A stretch of DNA of 32,530 nucleotides from Thiothrix lacustris DSM 21227 (GCF_000621325.1 NZ_JHYQ01000038.1:1-32530), one strand, 5' to 3'. Shown: positions 16,768 to 24,960, numbered from the stretch's first letter. A program made the numbers and translations. The notes: generated from the sequence alone by a model not told the origin.

Positions 16768-17125
16768 ACGCACGCTCGAAATCAAAATCCAGTCTGAAAA
16801 ACAGGCGATGCAAGCCTCGGCTGCACGTTTTCTAAATGCGTGGAACAAAAGCGAATACGCAGGCGAATACCTGACGTTTACTTCCCCCGGCATGTTCTTT
16901 GAGGTGATCAACGCTCGCCGTTGGGATTTGGTCATAAAACTGCAAACGCTCGGCAAAACCAGCATCCGCGAATTGGCGCGGCAAATAGGGCGCGATGTCC
17001 GGCGAGTACACGATGACATTAAAATTCTGATCGACCACGGTATTGTCGAACAAGATGCAGAAGGTGTTTGTGTTCCCTACGATGAAATTCATGCCGACTT
17101 CACCTTGATGGCAGCTGCGGCGTAA
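16751..17125 (+). CDS. TumA-type winged-helix antitoxin/DNA-binding protein
   Basis: The 124-residue protein has an N-terminal helical region and a helix-turn-helix at about 63-105 (KTSIRELARQIGRDVRRVHDDIKILIDHGIVE), typical of HVO_A0114/MarR-like regulators paired with DUF6516 toxins. GGAGG lies seven bases before the ATG, inside the end of the toxin gene. The N-terminal part (SPGMFFEVINARRWDLVIKLQ) matches the family pattern. It should neutralise the toxin and autoregulate the operon. Confidence 0.78.
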   Translation: MQNNPKRTLEIKIQSEKQAMQASAARFLNAWNKSEYAGEYLTFTSPGMFFEVINARRWDLVIKLQTLGKTSIRELARQIGRDVRRVHDDIKILIDHGIVEQDAEGVCVPYDEIHADFTLMAAAA

Positions 17126-17187
17126 CCGTTAATGCGCGTTGTGGCGCTAACCTTGCTACTATCGGGTAAAACAAACGAGGTAGGTTT

Positions 17188-18234
17188 ATGCACACACAGC
17201 ACCAAGACTTGATTCAAGCCGTGCAACGCAATTGCCATATTGCTGACGCACGCCACGCCGGTGATTACACCTTATGCGTGTATTTGCTGAAAATGCGCGA
17301 ATTTTTCCGCTGGGAAAAAGGCATTCGCCTCAGCGATGTCGTGACCAGCGATGACGTGGGCGAATGGCTGACCCAGCGCGAAGCGATATGGGATGAACTG
17401 GACGCGCAGGATTACGCACCCTTGCCGCTGAATGGTAGCGGCGAACACGACCCGTTTGCCAACGAAGCCATCAATGCCGCCTTGAACGGGGCAGGGCTGG
17501 TCTACAGCGCAGGCTATGGTCGACGTTGCCGCCCGCTGTTTTTTCTGGCGGAACTGGAGCAAACCATCGAGCAGGACGGTTACACCATTCTGGTGGCCGG
17601 GCGCGAATTGGCGCGGGATGTGGAAGCGCCACCGGCGATGAATCAAGGTAAGCAGGTATTCATCCGCCGCGAATCCTTGCGCCGCATGGTCTGGGAAAAG
17701 GTCGACGAATGGCGCTGGAGCGGGCTGGATAATCCGATGGGTCGGGCGCTGTCCTGTTACGACTTCGATACGGATATGGAAGCGGCGTTGGATGCGCTGG
17801 CAGCGGCTGAAACTGAAACGGTAGTGGCGCACGAAATCGGCGAGGTGAAAGCCGGGCAAGTGCTGGGCGATGCCGAATGGCAAACGATGCTGTTTGCGTT
17901 ACCGCCTTCGCACGCTGACATTATGCTGCGGGCGGTGCGTGATTTGCTGGCGGATTGTTTGCATACCTTGCCGGAATTGCTGGCGCGGGGCAATACCGCT
18001 TCTCTGCATTTCTATTTCGGCAATCTGTCGGCCATGCGTAAGAAACTGGCTCCGCAGTTGGTGGAAGCTTATCAGCATTGGCATGAAACTGGGGATGTCG
18101 GGAAGATTGCAGCGTATGCGGCGTGGGGAAGTGAACATTGGGCGAAGGTGGGGCGCGAAGCGTTGGCGTTGTTTCAGGAAAAAGGCCAAGCGGCGTTGGC
18201 GGAGATTGAGGGGATGATCCAGACGGGCAATTGA
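17188..18234 (+). CDS. Sfum_1244-like conserved hypothetical protein
   Basis: The 348-residue cytoplasmic protein opens with VQRNCHIADARHAGDYTLCVYLLKMREFFRWEKG. I associate this with the uncharacterised Sfum_1244 family found in sulfur- and sulfate-metabolising bacteria; the match is from memory. It has no signal peptide or membrane helix. The composition is Ala/Glu/Trp-rich, with a YGRRCRPLFFLAELE segment and a helical second half. GAGG precedes the ATG by about eight bases. It follows the toxin-antitoxin pair by 62 bases and is probably independent of it. Function unknown. Confidence 0.7.
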   Translation: MHTQHQDLIQAVQRNCHIADARHAGDYTLCVYLLKMREFFRWEKGIRLSDVVTSDDVGEWLTQREAIWDELDAQDYAPLPLNGSGEHDPFANEAINAALNGAGLVYSAGYGRRCRPLFFLAELEQTIEQDGYTILVAGRELARDVEAPPAMNQGKQVFIRRESLRRMVWEKVDEWRWSGLDNPMGRALSCYDFDTDMEAALDALAAAETETVVAHEIGEVKAGQVLGDAEWQTMLFALPPSHADIMLRAVRDLLADCLHTLPELLARGNTASLHFYFGNLSAMRKKLAPQLVEAYQHWHETGDVGKIAAYAAWGSEHWAKVGREALALFQEKGQAALAEIEGMIQTGN

Positions 18235-18257
18235 TGCTTGGGTTACAACCCTTGTAA

Positions 18258-18372
18258 TAGCAACAGTTAGTGGGATTCTTGCCATCCACAGGCTTTCACG
18301 GAGTAGGGCAGCTTTTTCAGTAATGCCAGTTAGTTCAAAGGCTTGGTAAATCCATCTCCTATCGGTGAGTAA
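18258..18372 (-). pseudogene. VapB-type antitoxin remnant
   Basis: One minus-strand frame reads LLTDRRWIYQAFELTGITEK followed directly by AALLRESL. This is close to the VapB/DUF2191 antitoxin pattern (TIDDxLxxxAxELTGITEKTALxREAL). There is no start codon with a ribosome-binding site, the preceding strand is degraded, and the sequence diverges after RESL. No PIN-domain toxin is nearby. The rest of 18235-18380 shows nothing else. Confidence 0.4.
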
Positions 18373-18380
18373 TGCGAAGA

Positions 18381-18704
18381 CTACTGCAAAAAAGCCCCAA
18401 CCTTCGTTTCCAGCAGCCTGATCAACTCTGGCTGCATGTAATCGTAATCATCAGGAATACCCAGACAAATAATCCGCTTGCCGTTCAGATGAGTCTTGAA
18501 CTGCTTCGATAGCTTGTTGCGGTGGGCTTTTTCCATCACGAAAATGATGGTTGCCCATTCGATTTGCTCAACAGATAGGCGCACATCGGCATCATGGCCA
18601 AGCCCCGCAGAGTCTGTTTCTACATTCGCCCACATAGAAAAAATCTGTTCGGCAGTCGGGCTGCGCAAGCGGTTTTGGGTGCAAATGAATAGGGCGTGGA
18701 TCAT
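18381..18704 (-). CDS. short low-molecular-weight protein-tyrosine-phosphatase-like protein
   Basis: The 107-residue protein has the phosphatase P-loop near its N terminus: FICTQNRLRSPTAE, where C8-x5-R14 followed by serine is the catalytic CX5R(S/T) signature. A conserved IPDDYDYMQPELI segment near the C terminus may supply the general acid. It is shorter than classical ~150-residue enzymes but matches the known compact ~105-residue subgroup. It lies 14 bases downstream of the J-domain gene on the same strand and is likely cotranscribed. The substrate is unknown. Confidence 0.82.
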   Translation of the reverse strand: MIHALFICTQNRLRSPTAEQIFSMWANVETDSAGLGHDADVRLSVEQIEWATIIFVMEKAHRNKLSKQFKTHLNGKRIICLGIPDDYDYMQPELIRLLETKVGAFLQ

Positions 18705-18718
18705 AAATGGTAACCTTA

Positions 18719-19855
18719 CTAACGAAACGGCGGAAATCCGCCTAGTATCTCATCAAAATCCGGCTCTGGAATTTGGTAATGTTTCAGCCATTCCTTGAGC
18801 TGTTTCACGTCTCGAAATGCTCGCATGTCGTGTTGAATGCGGGCAATCATGTTTTGCACCGTGCGCAGATCTTGTTTGACTAACCCTATCATGCGTTTCG
18901 GTGACAGTGGTTCAGCGTGGGATGCATTAATCATTCGGCGAATTTCACTTTCCTTGAGAAGCACTTCTTCCTGTAATTCGCGTAACTGGTTATTGAGTAT
19001 TTGGTTGTAATGCTTGAGGCGTTCGGCATTGATATTGTTGAGTTTGCTCTGGTCGATTTGTTCGACAGCCAGTTGTAATGCCAGCAGTTTCAGCAAGTCC
19101 TTGCTGGCGTAAGCGACGGTTACTTGCTGCATCAATTCGGTTTTGCGTTCGCGCTCTACCGGGTCTTGCTCACGGTCGGGGTGCAAGGCGCTGGTGAGTT
19201 GGCGGTAAACGGCTTGGATGGATTTGCTGACGTTGGCGGCTTCTTCCGCTTCCTTGGCCTCTTTGGCTATTTTCTTAGCATTTTTTCTTGGTGGTGAGCG
19301 TTTCTGTGCTTCTTCTTCTGCATGTGTTTGTTGTTCTTTGAACTTTTTGCTTAGGCGCTCGGCAGTGCCTTGTGGGTCTTTGATGTCAAATTCGGCGTCA
19401 TCCAGTGACGTACCAAATTTTTCTTCAAACATTGCTTTCATCATATCCAGCGCTATTGCATCGCTAGCTTGATCCAGTGCATCGAAGTCTTCGGTACTGT
19501 ATTTGTTGAAAATGGCTTTCAAATCATCCCGCTGATTGAAGGTGATGAGTTCTTCACACGTTTCGGTGATGAGGTGGGTGAGTTTGTCTGCTTGGCTTGG
19601 CGTGAATTTGTGGCTGGTGAATTGCCGATCTAGTAACAGCACAAGATCCGCTTGATGCCCGTTTAGTGTTGTGCGTAATGGTTCCAATTTTTCGATGGCA
19701 GTCTCGCGGCATTGCTCAAGGGTTTCTTGCCATTCGCGCAGTATTGTTTTCTGGGCGTCGATCTTTTTGATTAAGGTGTTGAATTTTTTTTGTGCCGGTG
19801 ACAGTGACACTTGTTCGGGAATCGTTTTGATATGGACAACGTTGTTGACGGGCAT
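18719..19855 (-). CDS. J-domain-like coiled-coil protein
   Basis: The 378-residue protein is mostly helical and charged. A J-domain-like segment at about 211-260 contains VYRQLTSALHPDREQD with the HPD tripeptide at 225-227, the DnaK-contact motif, followed by a KTELMQQVTVAYASKD helix as in DnaJ. It is preceded by a Lys/Ala/Glu-rich linker (~180-205) and followed by a long coiled coil (~270-345). There is no zinc-finger or client-binding DnaJ region. It is probably a specialised DnaK co-chaperone, or a protein that only kept the fold. The downstream phosphatase-like gene is cotranscribed. Confidence 0.72.
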   Translation of the reverse strand: MPVNNVVHIKTIPEQVSLSPAQKKFNTLIKKIDAQKTILREWQETLEQCRETAIEKLEPLRTTLNGHQADLVLLLDRQFTSHKFTPSQADKLTHLITETCEELITFNQRDDLKAIFNKYSTEDFDALDQASDAIALDMMKAMFEEKFGTSLDDAEFDIKDPQGTAERLSKKFKEQQTHAEEEAQKRSPPRKNAKKIAKEAKEAEEAANVSKSIQAVYRQLTSALHPDREQDPVERERKTELMQQVTVAYASKDLLKLLALQLAVEQIDQSKLNNINAERLKHYNQILNNQLRELQEEVLLKESEIRRMINASHAEPLSPKRMIGLVKQDLRTVQNMIARIQHDMRAFRDVKQLKEWLKHYQIPEPDFDEILGGFPPFR

Positions 19856-19893
19856 GAAGTCTTCCTGACGCTAATACGCCGGTTAGTGTGGCA

Positions 19894-20769
19894 TTAGATC
19901 GGGCTTTGTTCCAGCAGGAAATCAACGAAAGCACGGTTGGCGCGTGACAGATAGCCTTCCCGCCGCCATGCAATGCACAAGTCCAGCCACAGCGGTTGTT
20001 CAAAAGGTAAGTCCAGCAGTTCCGGGTCTTCTTTTACTACCATCGTGAGCAGAGTGGAAATGCCAAAGCCTTGCTTGATGATGGATTTGATCAGCGGTAA
20101 CAGGTTGGTTTCAAAGCCGATATTGGGGGTGACTCCGGCTTCTTGAGCCAGCCGATCGATGATCTTGCGGTGGAAGTAACCGGGGCGGAACATCACCAGT
20201 TCTTCATTGAAAAAGTCCTGCAAGCTTATGCAGCTTTGCCCTGCAAAGCGGTGGTCTTGTGCGACGATGACGCGCATTTCTTCACGCATAATGGTTTGCG
20301 CTTCCAGTGCTGTGGGCACGAAATCACGCACGATCACCGCCAAATCCAGTTCGCCGCCTTCCAGCATTTGCTGCAATTGCCATGTGCCGCCTTCTACTAC
20401 TTGCAGGCTCAAGTGAGGGAAACGATGACGAAAGGCCATTAAGATGGGTGGGAAATAATACGAACCTAACATGCCCGGAATACCCACGCGCACCATACCT
20501 TGAGTCAGCCCTTTCAGTTCCTGCATTTCCAGTTGCGCATCGCTGATGGCTTGCAGGATGCGTTGCGCATGAGGTAACAGGCGCGTGCCTTCATCGGTTA
20601 GCGTCACTTTGCGGTCGTGGCGGTGGAACAGGGTTAAATCGAGTTCTGCTTCGAGTTTGCGGATGGCGACACTGACCGCAGGTTGGGCGACATACAAGGC
20701 TTCCGCTGCACGGGTAAAGCTGCCGAGACGGGCGATTTCGTGGAAGTAGCGTAATTGTTTGAAGTCCAT
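19894..20769 (-). CDS. LysR-family regulator divergent from MFS transporter
   Basis: The frame reaches TTG 20790, but ATG 20769 begins the canonical MDFKQLRYFHEIARLGSFTRAAEAL and gives 291 residues. The helix-turn-helix continues with AQPAVSVAIRKLE, and the effector domain spans ~90-290. The regulator is divergent from the MFS exporter gene across 104 bases and most likely controls it, by the usual layout of such pairs. The ligand is unknown. Confidence 0.87.
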   Translation of the reverse strand: MDFKQLRYFHEIARLGSFTRAAEALYVAQPAVSVAIRKLEAELDLTLFHRHDRKVTLTDEGTRLLPHAQRILQAISDAQLEMQELKGLTQGMVRVGIPGMLGSYYFPPILMAFRHRFPHLSLQVVEGGTWQLQQMLEGGELDLAVIVRDFVPTALEAQTIMREEMRVIVAQDHRFAGQSCISLQDFFNEELVMFRPGYFHRKIIDRLAQEAGVTPNIGFETNLLPLIKSIIKQGFGISTLLTMVVKEDPELLDLPFEQPLWLDLCIAWRREGYLSRANRAFVDFLLEQSPI

Positions 20770-20873
20770 ACCAGTCTCATCGGTAAACAAACGTTATCGA
20801 AACCATTCTTACTCTATATTTTATCAATTGTTGCGGTGCAGCTATTCTAAACCCTCCTCAACAGGAGACAACC

Positions 20874-22082
20874 ATGATTGAAGCTAACACCCGCGCTTTT
20901 CGTCTCGCCACGCTGGCGCTATGCCTTGGCTCGGCGATGATTTTTGCCAATTTGCATGTGGTGCAGTCCTTGCTGCCGACCTTGGCGTTGCAATTTCATT
21001 TGACGGAATTGCAGGCAAGCTGGAGTTTGACCATTACGATTTTGACGCTGGGCTTGTCCTTGCTGGTGTATGGGCCGTTGTCGGATGCGATTGGGCGCAA
21101 GCCGATCATGGTGGTGACGATGGCGGGGGCGGTGCTGGTGACGTTGGCGTTGTCGCAGGTGGAAAGTTATGCGAGCTTGCTGTTGTTGCGTGGCTTGCAG
21201 GGATTTTTCCTCGGGGGCTTGCCTGCGATTGCGATTGCCTACATGGGGGATGAATTCAGCCGTAAGGCGGTGGTGTTGGCGGTGGGGGTGTACATCAGTG
21301 CGAATAGTTTGGGGGGCGTGACCGGGCGGTTGCTGGGCGGTTTCGTCGGGGAGCATTTCGGCTGGGCGGCGGCGTTTGGGGCAGTGGGAGTTCTGAGTGC
21401 GTTGGTGCTGGTAGCGTTTGTGTGGCTGTTACCTAAGTCACAGCATTTCCAGCCGAAGCCTTTGCATCCGCTGCATATTGCGCAAGACATGGGCGGACAT
21501 TTGCGTAATCCGGTATTGCTGGCGGCGTTTCTGATGGCGGGCGGTAATTTTATGATTTTTCTGAATCAGTATAGCTACATCACATTTGTGCTGGCGGCTG
21601 CACCGTATCATTTGTCGCCGCACGCGCTGGGCTTGCTGTTTCTGACGTATTTGAGCGGTACGCTGGCAGCGGCGTTTTCCGGGCGGGTGACGCAGTATTT
21701 TTCTGCACCCGTGGGTATGGCGTTGGGGATTTTATGCTTGATGGGTGGCTCGTTGCTGACGCTGATTCCGAGTCTGTCTGCGATTGTGTGGGGGTTTATG
21801 GTGAGCAGTTTCGGCTTTTTCCTGACGCATTCGTTGGCGAGTAGCTGGGTTAGCCATCATGCCTTGAAGGCGCGGGCGAGTGCGTCATCGTTGTATCTGG
21901 TGTTTTATTACATGGGGGCGAGTGTGGGCGGGTTTTTGCTCGCACCGTTCTGGGCATGGCAGGGTTGGTTAGGGATTATACTGGGGTCGTTGCTAGTTTA
22001 TTCGCTGACATTGGCGTGCAGTTTATGGCTTTATGCAAAAAACAACACATTTGGCAAGAGGGTATCTGTTTCGCCGTCGTAA
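20874..22082 (+). CDS. MFS transporter (YnfM/AraJ-like drug:H+ antiporter type)
   Basis: This 402-residue inner-membrane protein has about 12 hydrophobic segments. Loop 2-3 carries the MFS motif A (GPLSDAIGRKP) near residues 67-77. A GRLLGGFVGEHFGW stretch in helix 5 resembles antiporter motif C. The N terminus (SAMIFANLHVVQSLLPTLA) is like E. coli YnfM. AGGAG precedes the ATG. The substrate cannot be read from sequence. Its guanine-rich codon usage (many TTG/GGG) differs a little from the neighbouring LysR genes. Confidence 0.87.
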   Translation: MIEANTRAFRLATLALCLGSAMIFANLHVVQSLLPTLALQFHLTELQASWSLTITILTLGLSLLVYGPLSDAIGRKPIMVVTMAGAVLVTLALSQVESYASLLLLRGLQGFFLGGLPAIAIAYMGDEFSRKAVVLAVGVYISANSLGGVTGRLLGGFVGEHFGWAAAFGAVGVLSALVLVAFVWLLPKSQHFQPKPLHPLHIAQDMGGHLRNPVLLAAFLMAGGNFMIFLNQYSYITFVLAAAPYHLSPHALGLLFLTYLSGTLAAAFSGRVTQYFSAPVGMALGILCLMGGSLLTLIPSLSAIVWGFMVSSFGFFLTHSLASSWVSHHALKARASASSLYLVFYYMGASVGGFLLAPFWAWQGWLGIILGSLLVYSLTLACSLWLYAKNNTFGKRVSVSPS

Positions 22083-22100
22083 ATAGGGCATAATCGATGA

Positions 22101-23063
22101 ATGTCCCAACAACTACCCCCCCTGAATGCTCTGCGTGCCTTTGAGGCTGTCGCTCGCCACTTGAGTTTTACCAAGGCGGCGGCGGAACTCAATGTGACTC
22201 GTGCCGCCATTAGCCACCAGATTAAATTTCTGGAGGATTACCTCGGCTTTGCCTTGGTGGAACGTAAAAACCGCAGCATCACCCTCAGCCAAGGTGCAGA
22301 AGCGGCCTTGCCTAAATTACGTCAAGGGTTTGATAATTTGGGGGAGGCGGTACACTTGATGCGCAGCGAAAAGCATCGGCAGAGCATTACTGTGTGTACC
22401 ACGCCGTCTTTTGCGTCTAAATGGTTGATTCCACGCCTGCACCGTTTTTCACTGAAATACCCCGATATTGATATGCAAATCAACAGTAATGTCCAGTTGG
22501 TCACGGCTGATTTGCAAGGTGATACTGGAGGGATGGATACCTTTTTCCGCCAGAATCATGTGGATGTGGTCATTGGCTTTGGGGCTGGTCAGGTTGCGGG
22601 TGCAGAAAAATTGTTTGCCGTGTCTGCTGTGCCCGTGTGTAACCCTGCTTTGGTTAGTAAGGCTCACCCGCACCCTTTGCAACAGCCTGAAGATTTGGTA
22701 TTCCATACCTTATTACATGATGAATCTAATTATGTTGGGCATCCGAGTTGGGTAACCTGGTTGAAGCAGCAAAATGTGCAGGGGGTGAATGCCAATCGGG
22801 GTTTGCATTTTAACCACGTTTCATTGGCACTGGATGCCGCCGTGGATGGTCAAGGGGTATTATTAGCGATAAAACCCTTAGCGCAATCTGATATTGACGC
22901 GGGTAGGTTGTGTATACCGTTTAATTTACCTATCCAGTTAGAACATGCCTATTTTATTTTCAGACATGAAAAAAACAATAATAATCAAGTTGATACGGAT
23001 ATTTTTATTGATTGGTTGCGCGAAGAGGCGCACTCACAAGGCCGAGAATCCTTAAGTGGTTAG
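22101..23063 (+). CDS. GcvA-type LysR regulator
   Basis: The 320-residue protein begins LPPLNALRAFEAVARHLSFTKAAAELNVTRAAIS, the signature of the GcvA/AmpR branch of LysR regulators, with effector domain ~95-305. It follows the MFS gene by 18 bases on the same strand and may share its transcript. The stop codon lies inside an inverted repeat (23057-23075). The regulated genes are not evident. Confidence 0.87.
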   Translation: MSQQLPPLNALRAFEAVARHLSFTKAAAELNVTRAAISHQIKFLEDYLGFALVERKNRSITLSQGAEAALPKLRQGFDNLGEAVHLMRSEKHRQSITVCTTPSFASKWLIPRLHRFSLKYPDIDMQINSNVQLVTADLQGDTGGMDTFFRQNHVDVVIGFGAGQVAGAEKLFAVSAVPVCNPALVSKAHPHPLQQPEDLVFHTLLHDESNYVGHPSWVTWLKQQNVQGVNANRGLHFNHVSLALDAAVDGQGVLLAIKPLAQSDIDAGRLCIPFNLPIQLEHAYFIFRHEKNNNNQVDTDIFIDWLREEAHSQGRESLSG

Positions 23064-23075
23064 TTTTTCTAACCA
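23057..23075 (+). other. hairpin at the 3' end of the LysR gene
   Basis: TGGTTAG-TTTTT-CTAACCA is a perfect 7-bp stem that includes the stop codon. No T-tract follows, so it is a weak terminator candidate at best. It could stabilise the 3' end of the mRNA. Confidence 0.4.
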
Positions 23076-23130
23076 ATAGGTTTAGAAATTGTAGCTTGTC
23101 TGCTTTACCCGAAATCCATAATAATTGCTG

Positions 23131-23287
23131 CATTGCAAAAAAGAGTGATTCCGGTTCTTTCTCTCCTCCTCCTCCTAGCGGCGGAATCATTTGCAAGCGC
23201 CCACAGCGCATGGACATAGAGGGTATCTCTCCTCCTCCTCCTCCTCTCTCCTTCGTGTTCTTGCTGTGGGCGTTCTCTCTTTTTTTG
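23131..23287 (+). ncRNA. candidate CU-rich twin-hairpin small RNA (anti-Shine-Dalgarno loops)
   Basis: Hairpin 1: TTGCAAA (23133-23139) and TGATTCCG (23146-23153) pair with CGGAATCA (23182-23189) and TTTGCAA (23190-23196), with a 6-base bulge. Its loop carries CCT x4 (23165-23176). Hairpin 2: CGCCCACAGC (23198-23207) pairs over 10 bp with GCTGTGGGCG (23263-23272). Its large loop carries CCT x5 (about 23231-23245) and an AGAGGG that could mask it. A T-rich end with seven Ts (23280-23286) follows, as in an intrinsic terminator. A possible promoter lies upstream (TTGTCT 23096-23101; CATAAT 23117-23122 or TAATAA 23119-23124). The design resembles the CCUCCUCCC cuckoo/CcsR small RNAs of Alphaproteobacteria. 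Alternatively these are two large-loop terminators for the convergent flanking genes. Expression is unproven. Confidence 0.5.
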
Positions 23288-23288
23288 T

Positions 23289-23879
23289 CTATCGCAGACA
23301 ACTCAATAAAGCCAGCGTGATCCGCGCTGTCGCTCCCCACAATAGCTCACCATCATATTCCTCAAAGTAAACCACCGGTAACGGTTTTGGCAGATCCGCC
23401 AAATGCCGATAACGTATCTCATGGTGTTGCGGTTGCGCCAGCCATGCCAAGGGAATGGTGAACGCTCGTGCGACTTCCAGCGGGCTGAGCGTGAGATTGT
23501 AAGGCCACGGTACAGTGGCCACCACGGGCAAAATACGGAAGCGGCTGACGCTGTGATGTGGGCTGAGCTGCCCCAGCACTTGCACATCTTGTGGTTCGAT
23601 ACCGATTTCTTCGTGGGCTTCACGCAAGGCGGTAGCGGTCAGATCGACATCTTCTGGCTCATGTTTGCCGCCAGCAAACGCCACTTGCCCACTGTGGTAG
23701 TCCCTGTTCGAGGTAGGGCGGCGGATAAACAGCAAATGCCATGCCCCTTCCATACGTACAAAGGGAACCAGTACTCCGGCTTCCCGGCACGCATCCAGCG
23801 CCACATCATGGGTGGGTTCTCCCTGTCCGCGCAGGCGCTGGCTAATCTCGCTGAGGGTGAGTTGGTCAAGGTCGTGCAT
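23289..23879 (-). CDS. Nudix CoA pyrophosphatase (NudL-like)
   Basis: The 196-residue protein has a Nudix box near residues 69-95: GGKHEPEDVDLTATALREAH, then EEIG. Its spacing is that of the coenzyme A diphosphatase subgroup, preceded by RDYHSGQVAFAGG. Family members hydrolyse CoA and related dinucleotides in the cytoplasm. Its ATG lies four bases after the desaturase stop, so the two form an operon. An inverted repeat TTGTCT/AGACAA overlaps its stop codon. Confidence 0.88.
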   Translation of the reverse strand: MHDLDQLTLSEISQRLRGQGEPTHDVALDACREAGVLVPFVRMEGAWHLLFIRRPTSNRDYHSGQVAFAGGKHEPEDVDLTATALREAHEEIGIEPQDVQVLGQLSPHHSVSRFRILPVVATVPWPYNLTLSPLEVARAFTIPLAWLAQPQHHEIRYRHLADLPKPLPVVYFEEYDGELLWGATARITLALLSCLR

Positions 23880-23883
23880 CGGC

Positions 23884-24960
23884 TCAGGCTACCACGGAGT
23901 ATCCGCGCAAACGTTGGGCGAATTGTTCCAGTGCAGTAATTCCGGTTTTTTCGGCATTGTTAATCCACTCCTGTACCGCTTCCAGACGTGCTTCCTGACT
24001 GACGGCGGTGCGTTCCCACAGTTGGTAAAGGCGTTGCTGGTACAAGTATACGGTTTGCAGCACCTGACTTTCTGCAAGTACGCTTTGGTGGCGCAGTTCG
24101 GACTTGGTGACGGGTTTGATCACTTGCTGGGCGAAATGCGACAGCACTTGCAAACGGTTGCCCAGCACAGCGCTTACTGTATCGAAATCAGCGGTGAGTT
24201 TGTGCGGGTTGATGCGGATGCGCGGCGCGACTTTGCGTACTTTCGCCATACCGAGCATTTCCAATAGGCGGATGTAGAACCAACCCATGTCCAGCTCATA
24301 CCAGCGGCAAGAAAAACGGGCGGAAGAGGCAAACGCATGGTGGTTATTATGCAATTCTTCGCCACCAATGAGGATGCCAATCGGTGAAATATTGGTGGAA
24401 GCGTCGGTGGTACTCCAGTTACGGTAGCCCCAGAAATGCGCCAGTCCGTTGATGACACCTGCTGCCCAGAACGGAATCCACACCATTTGCACCAGCCAGA
24501 TCAGTGAGCCGGGCAAGCCGAACAGCACAATATCAATCACCAGCATGGTGCTGATGCCGAGCCAAGGGTAGGGCGCGTAAACATGGCGTTCCAGCCAATC
24601 ATCGGGTGTGCCTTTGCCGTATTTTTCCAGCGTTTCCTGATTTTGGGCTTCCTGACGGTATAGCAATGCCCCTTTCCACAACACGGTATGAATGCCACGG
24701 GTTTGTGGGCTGTGTGGGTCTTCCGGGGTTTCGCATTTGGCGTGGTGTTTGCGGTGGATGGCGACCCATTCCCGCGTTACCATGCCCGTTGTTAGCCACA
24801 ACCACAGGCGGAAAAAGTGTGAAGGGATACGCCCCAGCTCAAGCGCGTGGTGTGCTTGGGTGCGATGCAAAAAAATGGTGACAGCCGCAATGGTGATGTG
24901 TGTTAACCCTAGTGTGACCAGCACCAATTGCCATGCGTTCAAGTCTGACAGTAAACCCAT
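23884..24960 (-). CDS. acyl-CoA/fatty acid delta-9 desaturase-like membrane di-iron enzyme
   Basis: The 358-residue integral membrane protein has the three histidine boxes of the stearoyl-CoA desaturase family: HRTQAHH (32-38), HRKHH (69-73) and HNNHH (204-208), which bind the di-iron centre. Hydrophobic segments flank the boxes at ~10-30, ~135-175. It should introduce a double bond into acyl chains to tune membrane fluidity. The C-terminal ~100 residues are helical and charged. GAGGAGA lies upstream of the ATG. The adjacent CoA pyrophosphatase gene may reflect a shared acyl-CoA context. Confidence 0.9.
   Translation of the reverse strand: MGLLSDLNAWQLVLVTLGLTHITIAAVTIFLHRTQAHHALELGRIPSHFFRLWLWLTTGMVTREWVAIHRKHHAKCETPEDPHSPQTRGIHTVLWKGALLYRQEAQNQETLEKYGKGTPDDWLERHVYAPYPWLGISTMLVIDIVLFGLPGSLIWLVQMVWIPFWAAGVINGLAHFWGYRNWSTTDASTNISPIGILIGGEELHNNHHAFASSARFSCRWYELDMGWFYIRLLEMLGMAKVRKVAPRIRINPHKLTADFDTVSAVLGNRLQVLSHFAQQVIKPVTKSELRHQSVLAESQVLQTVYLYQQRLYQLWERTAVSQEARLEAVQEWINNAEKTGITALEQFAQRLRGYSVVA

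Noticed and set aside
17272-17883. 203-residue antisense frame
   Set aside because: It lies wholly opposite the Sfum_1244-like gene, which has an RBS and family-like sequence.
23231-23245. CCT run as plain microsatellite noise
   Set aside because: Both CCT runs sit in loops of independent, perfectly paired stems, so chance low complexity alone is a poor explanation.
23012-23320. 102-residue plus-strand frame with poly-proline stretches
   Set aside because: The prolines come from the CCT loops; the frame starts inside the LysR gene and has no RBS.
23403-23939. 178-residue plus-strand frame
   Set aside because: It is antisense to the Nudix gene, which has a full Nudix box.
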